Assembly: GCF_019930585.1 (NCBI RefSeq)
Contig: NZ_CP082839.1
Span: 1,488,001 to 1,552,000 of the forward strand
From: Sphingomonas nostoxanthinifaciens
GTDB lineage: Bacteria > Pseudomonadota > Alphaproteobacteria > Sphingomonadales > Sphingomonadaceae
Direction of reading: 5' to 3'
DNA length: 64,000 nt
Shown here: piece after piece, positions 22,981 to 32,540 of the stretch
Position numbering within the stretch: position 1 is the first letter of the stretch
Layout: each line of letters opens with the position of its first letter
Translations under genes and position numbers: made by a program
Notes under the pieces: model-generated
What the model was told of the DNA's origin: nothing
The model's database searches: none
Seen by the model: only the letters and a program-made list of their open reading frames with translations

Positions 22981-25128
22981 ATGGCTGAAGGCAACCACGC
23001 GAGTGTCGATCAGACTGCCGGTCATTATCAATATCGCGCGGGGCTGAACGTAGCGACCTGCCTCGCTTCGTTCATCGAACAGCGGGCGCTGCCCGGCACG
23101 GATATCGATTCGGATCATTTCTGGCACGGCGTCGCCGATATCTACGACCGTCTGGCGCCAGAGAATGCGCGACTGCTCGCCGTTCGTGACGAGCTGCAGG
23201 CGAGGATCGACACGTGGCTCGAACAGCGCGCGGGCCAGCCGATCGATCAGGCCGACTATCAGGCGTTCCTGCGCGAGATCGGCTATCTCGTCGACGAACC
23301 CGCGCCGTTCGCGATCTCGCCGCGCAACGTCGATCCGGAGGTCGCCAGCCTGTCCGGGCCGCAGCTCGTGGTGCCGATCCTCAATGCGCGCTTCCTGCTG
23401 AACGCGGCGAATGCGCGCTGGGGAAGCCTGTATGACGCCCTCTATGGAACCAACGCTTTATCGGACGCGCCTGCCGGCCATGGTTATGATCCTGCACGGG
23501 GCGCCGAGGTCATCGCATGGGCGAAAGCGTTCCTCGATCGCGTGGTTCCGCTGGCGACCGGCACATGGTCCGATTGGACGGGCGGCGTCCCTGCGTTGGC
23601 CGATCCGGGCCAGTTCGTCGGCATGGCCGGAGAGCAGCTGCTGCTGCGTCACAACGGGCTTCACATCCAACTCGTCATCGATCGCGATCATCCGATTGGC
23701 CGTGACGACCCTGCCGGCTTGGCCGACGTGGAGCTCGAGGCGGCCCTGACGACGATTGCCGATCTGGAGGATTCGATTGCCGCGGTGGACGCCGCGGACA
23801 AGGTCGCGGTTTATGACAATTGGCTCGGCCTGATCGACGGTACGCTCGAAGCGCGCTTCGAGAAGAACGGGCGGGTGGAGACGCGCCGGCTCGCGCAGGA
23901 TCGGCAATATGTCGCGCCGGATGGCTCGGCCTTTACGCTTCCGGGGCGCAGTTTGATGTTCGTGCGCAATGTCGGCCATCTCATGACGACCCCCGCGGTG
24001 CTGCTGCCCGACGGATCGGAGGCGCCCGAAGGCATTCTCGACGGTATCGTCACGGCGCTCATCGCCAGCCGCGACGTCAACGGCGCGCGCGCGAACAGTC
24101 GTGCCGGATCGATCTACATCGTCAAACCGAAGATGCACGGCCCCGACGAGGTCGCATTCACCAACCGCCTGTTCGATGCGATCGAGGATCTGATCGGGCT
24201 GGAACGGCACACGATCAAGGTGGGCGTGATGGACGAGGAGCGGCGCACCAGCGCCAACCTCGCCGCGTGCATCGCGGCGGTGAAGGATCGCCTCGTCTTC
24301 ATCAACACCGGCTTCCTCGATCGCACCGGCGACGAGATCCACACGTCGATGGCCGCAGGGCCGATGATCCGCAAGGGCGAGATGAAGGGTGCCCCGTGGA
24401 TCAAGGCCTACGAGGATCGCAACGTACAGATCGGGCTTGCCTGCGGGCTGGCCGGGCGCGCGCAGATCGGCAAGGGCATGTGGGCGGCGCCCGATCGCAT
24501 GGCGGACATGCTGCGCGAGAAGATCGCCCATCCGCTGAGCGGGGCGAGCACCGCATGGGTGCCGAGCCCGACTGCGGCGACGCTCCACGCGACCCACTAT
24601 CACCTCGTCGACGTGGCGGCGCGTCAGGAGGAGCGCCGGTCGGAACCGGTCGCGCCGCTGGACGCACTGCTGACCGTTCCGATCGCGCAGGGGCACAATT
24701 GGGCGCCGGACGAGATACGCGAGGAACTCGAAAATGACGCGCAGGGTATCCTCGGCTACGTCGTGCGATGGATCGATCAGGGCGTAGGGTGCTCGAAGGT
24801 GCCCGACATCCACGACATCGGCCTGATGGAGGATCGCGCGACCCTGCGGATTTCGTCGCAGCTGCTGGCGAACTGGCTGCGGCACGGCGTCGCCACGCGC
24901 GACGAGGTCGAGACGGCGCTGCGCCGGATGGCGGCCAAGGTCGATGCGCAGAATGCGGGCGATCCCGCCTATCAACCGATGACCGGGCACGAGGCGGACA
25001 GCCTCGCCTATCAGGCGGCGCACGCCTTGGTGTTCATGGGCGAGGCACAGCCCAATGGCTATACCGAGCCGTTGCTGCACCGCTACCGCGCGGCGGCCAA
25101 GGCGCGCACGGCCGCCTCGGCAGCGTAG
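22981..25128 (+). CDS. glcB: Malate synthase G
   Basis: 715 residues from the ATG at 22981 (GAAGGA upstream); an in-frame ATG at 22942 lacks a nearby site. The length and sequence fit the G isoform (about 720). Typical stretches are [50 protein letters not shown] and [17 protein letters not shown]. The enzyme condenses glyoxylate with acetyl-CoA to malate, so it drains glyoxylate from glycolate-type catabolism. Divergent from the porin gene and convergent with the bicupin; in the same locus as hydroxypyruvate and tartronate-semialdehyde enzymes. Confidence 0.95.
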   Translation: MAEGNHASVDQTAGHYQYRAGLNVATCLASFIEQRALPGTDIDSDHFWHGVADIYDRLAPENARLLAVRDELQARIDTWLEQRAGQPIDQADYQAFLREIGYLVDEPAPFAISPRNVDPEVASLSGPQLVVPILNARFLLNAANARWGSLYDALYGTNALSDAPAGHGYDPARGAEVIAWAKAFLDRVVPLATGTWSDWTGGVPALADPGQFVGMAGEQLLLRHNGLHIQLVIDRDHPIGRDDPAGLADVELEAALTTIADLEDSIAAVDAADKVAVYDNWLGLIDGTLEARFEKNGRVETRRLAQDRQYVAPDGSAFTLPGRSLMFVRNVGHLMTTPAVLLPDGSEAPEGILDGIVTALIASRDVNGARANSRAGSIYIVKPKMHGPDEVAFTNRLFDAIEDLIGLERHTIKVGVMDEERRTSANLAACIAAVKDRLVFINTGFLDRTGDEIHTSMAAGPMIRKGEMKGAPWIKAYEDRNVQIGLACGLAGRAQIGKGMWAAPDRMADMLREKIAHPLSGASTAWVPSPTAATLHATHYHLVDVAARQEERRSEPVAPLDALLTVPIAQGHNWAPDEIREELENDAQGILGYVVRWIDQGVGCSKVPDIHDIGLMEDRATLRISSQLLANWLRHGVATRDEVETALRRMAAKVDAQNAGDPAYQPMTGHEADSLAYQAAHALVFMGEAQPNGYTEPLLHRYRAAAKARTAASAA

Positions 25129-25148
25129 CGGCCCGCGGGGCCGGCCCG

Positions 25149-26114
25149 TCAGGTAAACCGGATATCCAGCGCGCGCAGATAGGTCTGCAGGCCCGCGTCC
25201 TGGATCGGAATCAGCCGCGCGTCGCGGCCCGAGCTGTTGAAATGGGCATGCCAATAGCCGGGGGGCGTCACGAAGGCGCAGCCCGATTGCCAGTCGACCC
25301 GCTCCGGATCCTTGATGTTGCCGTCCGCATCCAGTTCACGACCGACGAGGCTGTAGGCGCCCGGATCGCAATCGACGATGTAATCGAGCGCGATCGATTG
25401 GTGGCGGTGCGGCTTCTGCGCGGTGCCCGCGCCGATCATGCCATACATCGCCCACAATGTGTGCGTCACCGTGCGGGTCTGCGGAAAATTCTCGTTGGCG
25501 AGGAGGACGCTGATGCGGCTGCGATGCGCGGCGCCCGGCTCGTTCGCGACCCTGGCGAGCTCGGCATTGGCGCGTGCGGCCTTGTAGATCGTCGGCTCGA
25601 AGCGCGCACGATCGGGGCGCACGCCGAGATAGCGCAGCAGCGGCGCGTCGTTGACATAATATAGAGCGGCATCCGCCGATACGACGAGGTCCAGCGCGTC
25701 CAGCGCTGGCGCGCTGAAGAAGTCGCCCTCGGACCAGTCGAGCGTCGTGCCGACTTGGCGCATCGTGCCCGACCCGCGGATCACGTAGAAGATCATCGAG
25801 GTGGCGATCGGATCGAGATCGATGCGATCCCCTGCGCCGATCCTGATGAAGTTCGCGCACAGCCCCGGCCCGGTCGCAGGCCCTTCGGTCTTCAGCGCCG
25901 CGCTGAGATCGAGCGGGACGACGCGCGACGGCCCGTCGGCATAAAGCGACGGCGAAAACACATGATAGGGAATGCGCGGCGTCAGGCTCGGCCGGATCGG
26001 GTCGGCGGCCTGGCTATATTCGAAGAACTGGGCGCGATCGGTGGGGCCGGTTGCCGGTGCGTCCCCGGTGTTGACCATGGAATGATCGGCCTCCGCGTGG
26101 TTCAGAACCTCCAT
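25149..26114 (-). CDS. Bicupin protein, possible dioxygenase
   Basis: 321 residues; AGGAGAG lies six bases before the ATG at 26114. Two cupin barrels: the first about residues 85-150 (ATSMIFYVIRGSGTMRQVG, then WSEGDFFSAPAL), the second about 215-300 with metal-ligand-like KPHRHQSIALDYIVDCDPG and the closing PPGYWHAHFNSSG. The His pair in HRH and the late His in WHAH fit an iron or manganese site in the second cupin; the first lacks the HxH motif. The layout recalls gentisate 1,2-dioxygenase and ureidoglycine aminohydrolase-type bicupins; neither is certain. It lies next to glxR in the glycerate-pathway locus. Confidence 0.7.
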   Translation of the reverse strand: MEVLNHAEADHSMVNTGDAPATGPTDRAQFFEYSQAADPIRPSLTPRIPYHVFSPSLYADGPSRVVPLDLSAALKTEGPATGPGLCANFIRIGAGDRIDLDPIATSMIFYVIRGSGTMRQVGTTLDWSEGDFFSAPALDALDLVVSADAALYYVNDAPLLRYLGVRPDRARFEPTIYKAARANAELARVANEPGAAHRSRISVLLANENFPQTRTVTHTLWAMYGMIGAGTAQKPHRHQSIALDYIVDCDPGAYSLVGRELDADGNIKDPERVDWQSGCAFVTPPGYWHAHFNSSGRDARLIPIQDAGLQTYLRALDIRFT

Positions 26115-26189
26115 CGTCGCTCTCCTGCATGCGCTGTTCGGACAAAGCTTAAACCATTCGCGGCCGGGAAGGAGCCCAATCGGTGCGCG

Positions 26190-27089
26190 TCAGGCGTCCG
26201 CGCGCGCCTGATCTAGGCTGTGGCCGGCCGTCAGCTCAATCGCGCGCACCATCGCGGAATGATCCCAGCCGCCGCCGCCTTGCGCGACGCAGGTGCTGAA
26301 GATCTGCTGGGTCGATGCCGTGTTCGGCAGCGCCATGCCCAAGGCCTTCGCGCTGCCCAGCGCCAGGGCCAGATCCTTCTGGTGGAGGGCGATGCGGAAG
26401 CCGGGATCGAACGTGCGCTTGATCATGCGCTCGCCATGCACTTCGAGGATGCGCGACGCCGCGAAGCCGCCCATGAGCGCCTGCCGCACCTTTGCGGGAT
26501 CGGCCCCGGCCTTGGCGGCGAAGACCAGAGCCTCCGCCACGGCCTCGATGTTGAGCGCGACGATGATCTGGTTGGCGACCTTGGCGACCTGGCCGCTGCC
26601 GACGCCGCCGATCAGCGTGATGTTCTTGCCCATCAGCTCGAACAGCGGCTTGACGCGCTCGAAATCCTGGTCGTCGCCACCGCACATGATCGTCAGGGCC
26701 GCGTTGCGCGCGCCGACCTCGCCGCCCGAGACGGGGGCGTCGACATAGGCGCAGCCCTTGGCCGCGATCCGTTCGGCAAATCCTCGGGTCGCGATCGGAT
26801 CGATCGAGCTCATGTCGATCACGGTCGATCCGGGTTGCAGCCCGTCGGCGACGCCGTCTTCGCCGAACAGCGCCCGCTCGACGTCGGGCGTGTCGGGCAG
26901 CATCAGGATCACGATCTCCGCCTGCGCCGCGACCTCGCGCGCGGACGCGCACGTGATCGCGCCGCCGGCGATCAATTCCTCGGGCAGGGCCGAGCGGTGT
27001 TGCACCAGAAGCAGCTCGTGACCCGCCGCCTGCAGGTGGCCCGCCATCGGCCGCCCCATGATGCCTACGCCGATGAAACCGATCTTCAT
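26190..27089 (-). CDS. glxR: Tartronate semialdehyde reductase (2-hydroxy-3-oxopropionate reductase)
   Basis: 299 residues, beta-hydroxyacid dehydrogenase family. The NAD(P) site is KIGFIGVGIMGRPMAGHL; the substrate motif is YVDAPVSGGEVGARNAALTI; the catalytic Lys is in GSGQVAKVANQIIVALN. It reduces tartronate semialdehyde to D-glycerate. The ATG at 27089 overlaps the stop of hyi (ATGA), and glycerate kinase lies just upstream of hyi, so the three consecutive steps are in one operon. 3-hydroxyisobutyrate dehydrogenase is the alternative reading, less likely in this context. Confidence 0.88.
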   Translation of the reverse strand: MKIGFIGVGIMGRPMAGHLQAAGHELLLVQHRSALPEELIAGGAITCASAREVAAQAEIVILMLPDTPDVERALFGEDGVADGLQPGSTVIDMSSIDPIATRGFAERIAAKGCAYVDAPVSGGEVGARNAALTIMCGGDDQDFERVKPLFELMGKNITLIGGVGSGQVAKVANQIIVALNIEAVAEALVFAAKAGADPAKVRQALMGGFAASRILEVHGERMIKRTFDPGFRIALHQKDLALALGSAKALGMALPNTASTQQIFSTCVAQGGGGWDHSAMVRAIELTAGHSLDQARADA

Positions 27090-27892
27090 GCCGTCGCTCC
27101 GTCACGGATGGGGTGGAGATAGGGGGTGGCCCAGCCGAGACCGGCGACGGTGTCGCCCGCCGGTTTATATTCGCACCCGACCCAGCCGTCGTAACCGAGC
27201 GCGTCGAGCCGCGCGAGCAGCCAAGGGTAGTTGATCTCACCCGAGCCCGGCTCGTTGCGGCCGGGATTGTCGGCGAGCTGGACATGCCCGATCTGCGGCA
27301 GCAACCGCTCGATCGTGCGGGCGAGATCGCCCTCCATGATCTGCATGTGATAGATGTCGTAGAGCAGTTTCACGCTATCCCGGCCGACCTCGTCGATCAC
27401 CGCCAGCGCCGCCGCAGTGGTGTCGTAGAAATAGCCGGGGATATCGACGCGGGTGTTGATCGGCTCCAGCACGATCGAGATGCCGTGCGGTTCGAGCGTA
27501 TCGGCGGCGCGGCGGACGTTGGCGACCAGGGTCGCGGTCCATTGCGCGCGATCGGCATCGACGGGGATCTTGCCGGCCATAAGGTGGACGGTGCGGCATC
27601 CGGTCGCCGCCGCATAGTCGATCGTCGTGTCGATGCTCACTGCGAACTCGTCGACCCGTGCCGGGTTGGCGGCATAGCCGCGGTCGCCGGCCGCCCAGTC
27701 GCCCGGCGGCATGTTGAACAACGCCATCGCGACGCCGTTCGCTTCCAGCCGATCGGCGATCGACTGCGCGGGCGCGACATAGGGCATCACGCATTCGACG
27801 GCGGCGAAGCCGGCGGCTGCGGCGGCGTCGATCCGCTCGAGGAAGGGCAATTCCTGGAACATCATGGTCAGGTTGGCAGCCAGTCGGGTCAT
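27086..27892 (-). CDS. hyi: Hydroxypyruvate isomerase
   Basis: 268 residues, xylose-isomerase-like TIM barrel. The start is the ATG at 27892 (MTRLAANLTMMFQELPFLER), fixed by a 4-base overlap with the upstream kinase stop. Hyi signatures are AAGFAAVECVMPY, LFNMPPGDWAAGDRG, IVLEPINTRVDIPGYF (with the catalytic Glu), LLYDIYHMQIMEGDLAR and GHVQLADNPGRNEPGSGEIN. It interconverts hydroxypyruvate and tartronate semialdehyde, feeding the reductase encoded directly downstream. No glyoxylate carboligase gene is present in the window. Confidence 0.92.
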   Translation of the reverse strand: MTRLAANLTMMFQELPFLERIDAAAAAGFAAVECVMPYVAPAQSIADRLEANGVAMALFNMPPGDWAAGDRGYAANPARVDEFAVSIDTTIDYAAATGCRTVHLMAGKIPVDADRAQWTATLVANVRRAADTLEPHGISIVLEPINTRVDIPGYFYDTTAAALAVIDEVGRDSVKLLYDIYHMQIMEGDLARTIERLLPQIGHVQLADNPGRNEPGSGEINYPWLLARLDALGYDGWVGCEYKPAGDTVAGLGWATPYLHPIRDGATA

Positions 27893-29178
27893 TGCGCGCA
27901 TCCTTCGGGGACGACGAGGATCGCCCGGAAATCGTTGACGTTGGTCCGGGTCGGCCCGGTGACGATCAGGTCGCCGATCGCCGCGAAGAAGGTCGCGCTG
28001 TCGTGCCCGCGCTGGGCGGCGCCGGCATCGAGCCCCTCGGCGGCAGCGCGCGCGATCGTGTCGGGCGTGGCGATCGCGCCAGCGGCGCCCCCGCTCGACC
28101 CGTCTTCGCCATCGGTGTCCCCCGCCAGCACCCACAAGCGCGGATCGCCGCGGCCGGCATTGATCGCCGCCAGCGCGAATTCGGTGTTGCGTCCGCCCCG
28201 TCCGGCCGGGCCGCCGGCGAGCGTCACCGTGGTCTCGCCGCCGGAAATGTAGACGGTCGGGCGATCCACCGGCTGCAACGCCATCCGCGCCATTTCGGCG
28301 GCGACGTCGGCGGACTCGCCTTCGATATCGTCACCGAGGATGACCGGCACCACGCCCTGCGCGCGCGCCGCATCGGCCGCATCCTCCAGCGACCGGTACG
28401 GCGTGCTGATGAGGCGCACGTCGGGCACGATCGTGTCGGCCGTGGCGGCCAATCCGCGCTGGAGCAGCCGCGCGACGACATTGTCCGGCAGGCCGGGCCC
28501 GAGCTTCTCGATCACGGCGGCGAGGTCGATGTCCGCCGCGCGATCCGTAATTGAGGGGCCGGAGGCGATCGACGAGACATCGTCGCCGGGAATGTCGCTC
28601 ACCGCCAGCGTGACCACCCGCGCTGGCGCGGCGGCCAAAGCGAGCTTGCCGCCCTTGATCGCCGAAAGCCGCCGACGAACCGCATTCATCGTCCGTATGT
28701 CGAGGCCCGAGGCGAGCAGGCGGCGGTTGACGAGCTGTTTGTCCGCCAGCGTCACCCCCTCGACCGGCAACGCCATGACCGAGGATCCGCCGCCGGAGAT
28801 AAGGACCAATACGAGATCGTCGGGCGTCAGGCCGGTCACGGCCGCCAATATCTCGCGCGCCGCCGCCTGACTGTTCTCGTCGGGAATGGGATGCGCCGCC
28901 TCGCGCACGGCAATCCGCCGTGTCGCCATGCCGTAGCCATAGGGAGTCACGACCGTGCCCGAGAGGGGCACGTCGGGCCATGCCGCTTCGACCGCCGCCG
29001 CCATCGACGCCGCGGCCTTGCCCGCGCCCACGACCACGCATCGGCCGGCGGGCGACGATGGAAGGTGCGGCGCCAGCACGCCGGCCGGGTCGGCCGCGCC
29101 CACCGCGACATCGAACAGTTCGCGAAGGAACGACCGGGCGCGGGCGTCGTCCCACGCGGTGACATCGACCTCGCTCAC
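27889..29178 (-). CDS. Glycerate 2-kinase (MOFRL/GckA-type)
   Basis: 429 residues from a GTG at 29178 that overlaps the stop of the GHL6-like gene. Glycerate kinase II / MOFRL family: N-terminal VVVGAGKAAASMAAAVEAAW, the ISGGGSSVMALPV and RRRLSAIKGGKLALAAAP motifs, VTLAVSDIPGDDVSSIASGP, and the C-terminal MOFRL domain with ISGGETTVTL, GRGGRNTEFALAAI and AGDTDGEDGSSGGAAGA. It phosphorylates D-glycerate to 2-phosphoglycerate, the last step before central metabolism. Coupled by overlaps to both neighbours. Confidence 0.92.
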   Translation of the reverse strand: MSEVDVTAWDDARARSFLRELFDVAVGAADPAGVLAPHLPSSPAGRCVVVGAGKAAASMAAAVEAAWPDVPLSGTVVTPYGYGMATRRIAVREAAHPIPDENSQAAAREILAAVTGLTPDDLVLVLISGGGSSVMALPVEGVTLADKQLVNRRLLASGLDIRTMNAVRRRLSAIKGGKLALAAAPARVVTLAVSDIPGDDVSSIASGPSITDRAADIDLAAVIEKLGPGLPDNVVARLLQRGLAATADTIVPDVRLISTPYRSLEDAADAARAQGVVPVILGDDIEGESADVAAEMARMALQPVDRPTVYISGGETTVTLAGGPAGRGGRNTEFALAAINAGRGDPRLWVLAGDTDGEDGSSGGAAGAIATPDTIARAAAEGLDAGAAQRGHDSATFFAAIGDLIVTGPTRTNVNDFRAILVVPEGCAQ

Positions 29179-31403
29179 GCGAAGTCCACCGCGACGACCT
29201 CATGGATCGCGATACGCGGCACCTGCACGACGATCGCATCGCCCTCGGTCCGGAATTGCGCGTCGGTTGCCGCTTCGAGCAAGCGGACACGTCCGGGGCG
29301 GGTGCCCTGCGGCAGGCGTAACGTCACTTCATAGGGCCCGGCAGGCAGTATCTCGTGCATGAAGCCCTTCATCGCCATGGGATTGTTGAGATTGACGATG
29401 TGCGCCGCCACCGACCGCTCCTGTCGCCAATAGCTGACGTCGACCAGCCCAGCGCCCGACACCGCCATCGGTTGCGGCTCGTTCGCCGCCCACAGCACGG
29501 CGTTGCGGAGCAAGGCGAGATGATCGACGCTCGCCACTTCCCAGAAGGTGCGATCGAGATCGAAGGGAAAGTAGACGACCCGTCCCTTGCCGACCTGCCG
29601 CGCATAAACCATCGGCACGTCGGTCGTCCGCGTCTTCGGGAAAACGCGTTCCATTGGCAGATCCGGATAGCTCGGAACCGAGGTCAGCGCCGCCTTGCCC
29701 ATCCCCGGACGCGGGGTGACGTGGACCAGTTTGGTGCCCGCGATGATCCGCGGTGTGTCGTCGAGGCCGACGGTCAACGGATCGGGCCCATGGACGGTCA
29801 GATAGCTGTTCTGGACGCGCTGATCGACCTTGCCGGCAAAGTCGCAGCCGAACAGATCGGCCAGCGCGAAATTGCTCCGCTGCGTGCCCCACTCGTCGTA
29901 GAGCGAGCTTTCATGCGTGGCGACGAGACCGCCGCCATTCATGACGAACGCGCGCAACTGCCGGCATTGCGCATCCGAGAGGGCCGCGGCGTTGGTGAGC
30001 GCGATCACCTTGTAGGGGCCGGTGAACTCCGGATCGAGCTGACGCTCGTCGACGATCCCGAACGGAATGCGCGATTCGACCATCGCCTGGTAGAAGCCGT
30101 TCGACGCATCCTCCGATCCGGCATGGAGGCTCGACAGATCCATCGGGCCGGCCGCTCCGGTGTCGCGCGGCACGTTGGGCGCATAATAGGTCTGGGTCTG
30201 CGCGGATTGGAGCAGCGCCACCCGCGCCAGGCTGGCGGTGCTGCGGAAATAGGCCTCGTTGGCCGCGTGCCAGACATAGGCCTTTTCGACCGCAGGCACC
30301 CAGCGTTTGTCGAACACCTCGGCCTTGAACTTGGTCATCCATGGACGGAAGCCGTGGGCGAGCCCGTCGTGGAGATAGGCGGTGATCTCGGCGCTCGACT
30401 GGGTCGAATCCATCAGCCGATAGGGCGTCGAGGTCTCGCCGACGGCGAAGATGCCGCTGACCGGCCGATCCTGCATCAGGCAATAGGCTTCCTTGGCGCT
30501 GCGCCCGTTGAGCCATGCCGCATTCTGCCCGCTCCGCCCCTGCCGGTCGGCATAGATCGACCGGATCGTCTGGCGGAGCCGCTTGGGATCGAGCCTGCCC
30601 CACGTGCCCGGCGTGAAGAATGCTTGCGGACGGATGCGGGTGACGGTGTCGCCCCACAGCTTCAGCTGGGCATAACGCTTCTCATCATCCCACAGCATGT
30701 AGGCGCGCACCTGCGGGTCGCGTGGGTTGCCGAGAGCGGTTGGAATCGCGAAGCCGCTCGCCGCCTTGAATTCACGCGTGCAGACCGGGCAGTAGCAGAT
30801 GCCGGCGCTGCCCGCCCAGCGATTGCCGAAGATCGCATCGACCGGATAGGTGCTGACGATCTCCGTCAGGATCTGCGGCATCCACTCGAACGTCACCGGG
30901 CCATTCGGGCAGGTGAGGTAGAGTTCGGGGTCGGTCGGGTGGCGCTTGGGCGTGCCGTCTGCATTGTGCGCGATCCAGTCCGGATGCGCGGCGAGCATGT
31001 CGGCATGGCCGGCATGGGGGTCGACTCGGCCCAACACGCGGATCCCCATCGCCTTGCAGGCATGGGTGAGGTCGCCGAACATATCGGTATTGCCCAGATA
31101 GGGGCTGCGCTGATGAAACGGCACCTTGGTCGGGTAGAAAGCGGTGACGCCGCCGGCGCTGAGGCAGACCCCCTGCGTCTTGGTGCGGCGAAGGAAATCC
31201 AGCCAGAATTGCTTGTCGTAGCGGCCGGGATCGTCGTCGGTGGCGCAAATCTGCACCCAGCGCATCGGCTCCCATTCCCATCCTTTGCCGCCACCTTGCA
31301 TGGCTGCGGCGGCGGCGCCGGTGAACGGCACGCCGCCGGCCAATCCGGCGATCACGCTGACGCCCTTAAGCATATCCCGGCGATCCAGCTCCAACTCGGC
31401 CAT
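29175..31403 (-). CDS. Tat-exported GHL6-like glycosidase with beta-galactosidase trimerisation domain
   Basis: 742 residues from the ATG at 31403 (AAAGGAG upstream; the ATG six bases earlier sits on it). A Tat signal (DRRDMLKGVSVIAGLAGG) opens the protein. The catalytic part is a TIM barrel of the hypothetical-glycosyl-hydrolase-6 type (VTAFYPTKVPFHQRSPYLG, GIRVLGRVDPHAGHADML, DAIFGNRWAGSAGICYCPVC), with a Cys-Tyr-Cys-x2-Cys cluster. Residues about 440-640 resemble the trimerisation / glutamine-amidotransferase-like domain. First gene of the operon with glycerate kinase, hyi and glxR. A paralog lies at 39493. Substrate unknown, probably a surface or plant glycan. Confidence 0.75.
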   Translation of the reverse strand: MAELELDRRDMLKGVSVIAGLAGGVPFTGAAAAAMQGGGKGWEWEPMRWVQICATDDDPGRYDKQFWLDFLRRTKTQGVCLSAGGVTAFYPTKVPFHQRSPYLGNTDMFGDLTHACKAMGIRVLGRVDPHAGHADMLAAHPDWIAHNADGTPKRHPTDPELYLTCPNGPVTFEWMPQILTEIVSTYPVDAIFGNRWAGSAGICYCPVCTREFKAASGFAIPTALGNPRDPQVRAYMLWDDEKRYAQLKLWGDTVTRIRPQAFFTPGTWGRLDPKRLRQTIRSIYADRQGRSGQNAAWLNGRSAKEAYCLMQDRPVSGIFAVGETSTPYRLMDSTQSSAEITAYLHDGLAHGFRPWMTKFKAEVFDKRWVPAVEKAYVWHAANEAYFRSTASLARVALLQSAQTQTYYAPNVPRDTGAAGPMDLSSLHAGSEDASNGFYQAMVESRIPFGIVDERQLDPEFTGPYKVIALTNAAALSDAQCRQLRAFVMNGGGLVATHESSLYDEWGTQRSNFALADLFGCDFAGKVDQRVQNSYLTVHGPDPLTVGLDDTPRIIAGTKLVHVTPRPGMGKAALTSVPSYPDLPMERVFPKTRTTDVPMVYARQVGKGRVVYFPFDLDRTFWEVASVDHLALLRNAVLWAANEPQPMAVSGAGLVDVSYWRQERSVAAHIVNLNNPMAMKGFMHEILPAGPYEVTLRLPQGTRPGRVRLLEAATDAQFRTEGDAIVVQVPRIAIHEVVAVDFA

Positions 31404-31449
31404 TCTCATCTCCTTTCGCGTTAGATTGGCAGTCTGGGGGAAGCGGCGC

Positions 31450-31521
31450 TTATACGCCCACGCCCGATCCGACCGCCGCGCCGATCGCTGAAATGGCGAA
31501 GCCGATGCACGGATGGTTCAT
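31450..31521 (-). CDS. 23-residue hydrophobic peptide upstream of the GHL6 operon
   Basis: A tiny frame, MNHPCIGFAISAIGAAVGSG then VGV and stop. CAGGAGAG lies eight bases upstream, a strong ribosome binding site. Small, hydrophobic, one Cys. It sits in the leader of the minus-strand GHL6 operon and could be a leader peptide, a small membrane peptide or chance. The 311-base stretch 31404-31714 otherwise holds only the candidate operator and promoters. Confidence 0.35.
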   Translation of the reverse strand: MNHPCIGFAISAIGAAVGSGVGV

Positions 31522-31601
31522 GCCGATCTCTCCTGAAAATGCGCCGATCGCCGGCAGGCCGGTTTGAGCCGGAGTGCCATCAGCGTCGTCGTCTGAGTTC
31601 T

Positions 31602-31618
31602 GGATAATATTTTTTACC
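31602..31618. promoter_or_regulatory. Candidate GntR operator, copy 1
   Basis: GGATAATATTTTTTACC. Its reverse complement matches the sequence at 32524-32540 at 14 of 17 positions. It lies between the divergent GHL6 operon and the GntR gene, so it could control both. Confidence 0.55.
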
Positions 31619-31714
31619 ACCGACGACAATGATATATTTGGCTCCGCATTGACGCCCGGCCCAAGCTTGGACAGTGATGCTCGGGTGATGCGAACGAAAG
31701 TGCGGAGTCCCGCG

Positions 31715-32506
31715 ATGACTGCGACGTCGATCAAGCCCGCCAAACTGGCCGACGCCATAGCCGAGCATCTTCAGCAGCTCATCCTCGAGGGTACATTGCA
31801 GGCCGGGGAGCGGCTGCTGCCCGAACGCGAGCTCTCGACCAAGCTCGACGTCTCGCGCCCGTCACTACGCGAGGGGATCGCCAAGCTCGTCCAGCGCGGC
31901 CTGCTGACGACCGATGCGCAGGGCGTCGCCCATGTCAGCGATCAGGTCGGCCACACGCTGCGCGATCCGCTGATGCTGCTGATGGACGACCCGGATGCCC
32001 GGATCGACTGCATGGAATTTCGCTCGGTGGTCGAAGCGGCCGCGGCCGGCTATGCAGCGGAGCGGGCGTCGGAAGTCGATCGGACGCTCATCGGCGAGCA
32101 TTTCCAGGCAATGATCGCGGCGCATGCGCTTGGCGACGTCGAAGCGATCGCGCGATGGGATGCCGAGTTCCACTTCGCGATCTACGAGGCGAGCCACAAT
32201 CTGCTGATGCTGCACTTCATGCGCAGCCTCGAGACGATGTTGCGATCCAACGTCTACCTCAACCGCAGGAACTTGTTCGAGCATCGCGCCTCACCCGAGT
32301 CGCAACTGGACGAGCATCGCGCGATCCATGATGCGATCATGGCGCGCGATGCCGAGGCGGCCCGCGCCGCCGCGCAGGCTCACATGATGTCGACGCTGCG
32401 CACGCAGCGCCTGATCCAGGAATCCGAGCGTCGGCAGGCGGCCTCGATCCGCAGGTTGGCGCACAAGGATCTGGTCGCGCCCCAGCGCGGACGTGCGCGC
32501 CACTGA
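31715..32506 (+). CDS. GntR-family regulator, FCD (FadR-like) type
   Basis: 263 residues from the ATG at 31715 (GGAG seven bases upstream). The winged HTH (LADAIAEHLQQLILEGTLQA, LPERELSTKLDVSRPSLREG) is followed by an FCD effector domain (DCMEFRSVVEAAAAGYAAER, RWDAEFHFAIYEASHN, LDEHRAIHDAIMARD). The His and Asp residues of the FCD pocket usually bind a metal and a carboxylate, for example lactate, glycolate or a sugar acid. Divergent from the GHL6 operon and followed by a lactate-type permease; the shared 17-bp motif makes it the likely local regulator. Confidence 0.9.
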   Translation: MTATSIKPAKLADAIAEHLQQLILEGTLQAGERLLPERELSTKLDVSRPSLREGIAKLVQRGLLTTDAQGVAHVSDQVGHTLRDPLMLLMDDPDARIDCMEFRSVVEAAAAGYAAERASEVDRTLIGEHFQAMIAAHALGDVEAIARWDAEFHFAIYEASHNLLMLHFMRSLETMLRSNVYLNRRNLFEHRASPESQLDEHRAIHDAIMARDAEAARAAAQAHMMSTLRTQRLIQESERRQAASIRRLAHKDLVAPQRGRARH

Positions 32507-32523
32507 GCGAGGCGGGGCACTCC

Positions 32524-32540
32524 GGTAAAATAAACTATCC
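32524..32540. promoter_or_regulatory. Candidate GntR operator, copy 2
   Basis: GGTAAAATAAACTATCC, 82 bases upstream of the permease start. It matches the reverse complement of copy 1 at 14 of 17 positions; GGTAAAAT also occurs alone at 36534 in front of the TonB receptor. A palindrome TAATTAATTA follows close by. Confidence 0.55.

Noticed and set aside
29355..31424. A 689-codon + strand frame
   Set aside because: Antisense to the GHL6-like gene; no ribosome binding site and no domain.
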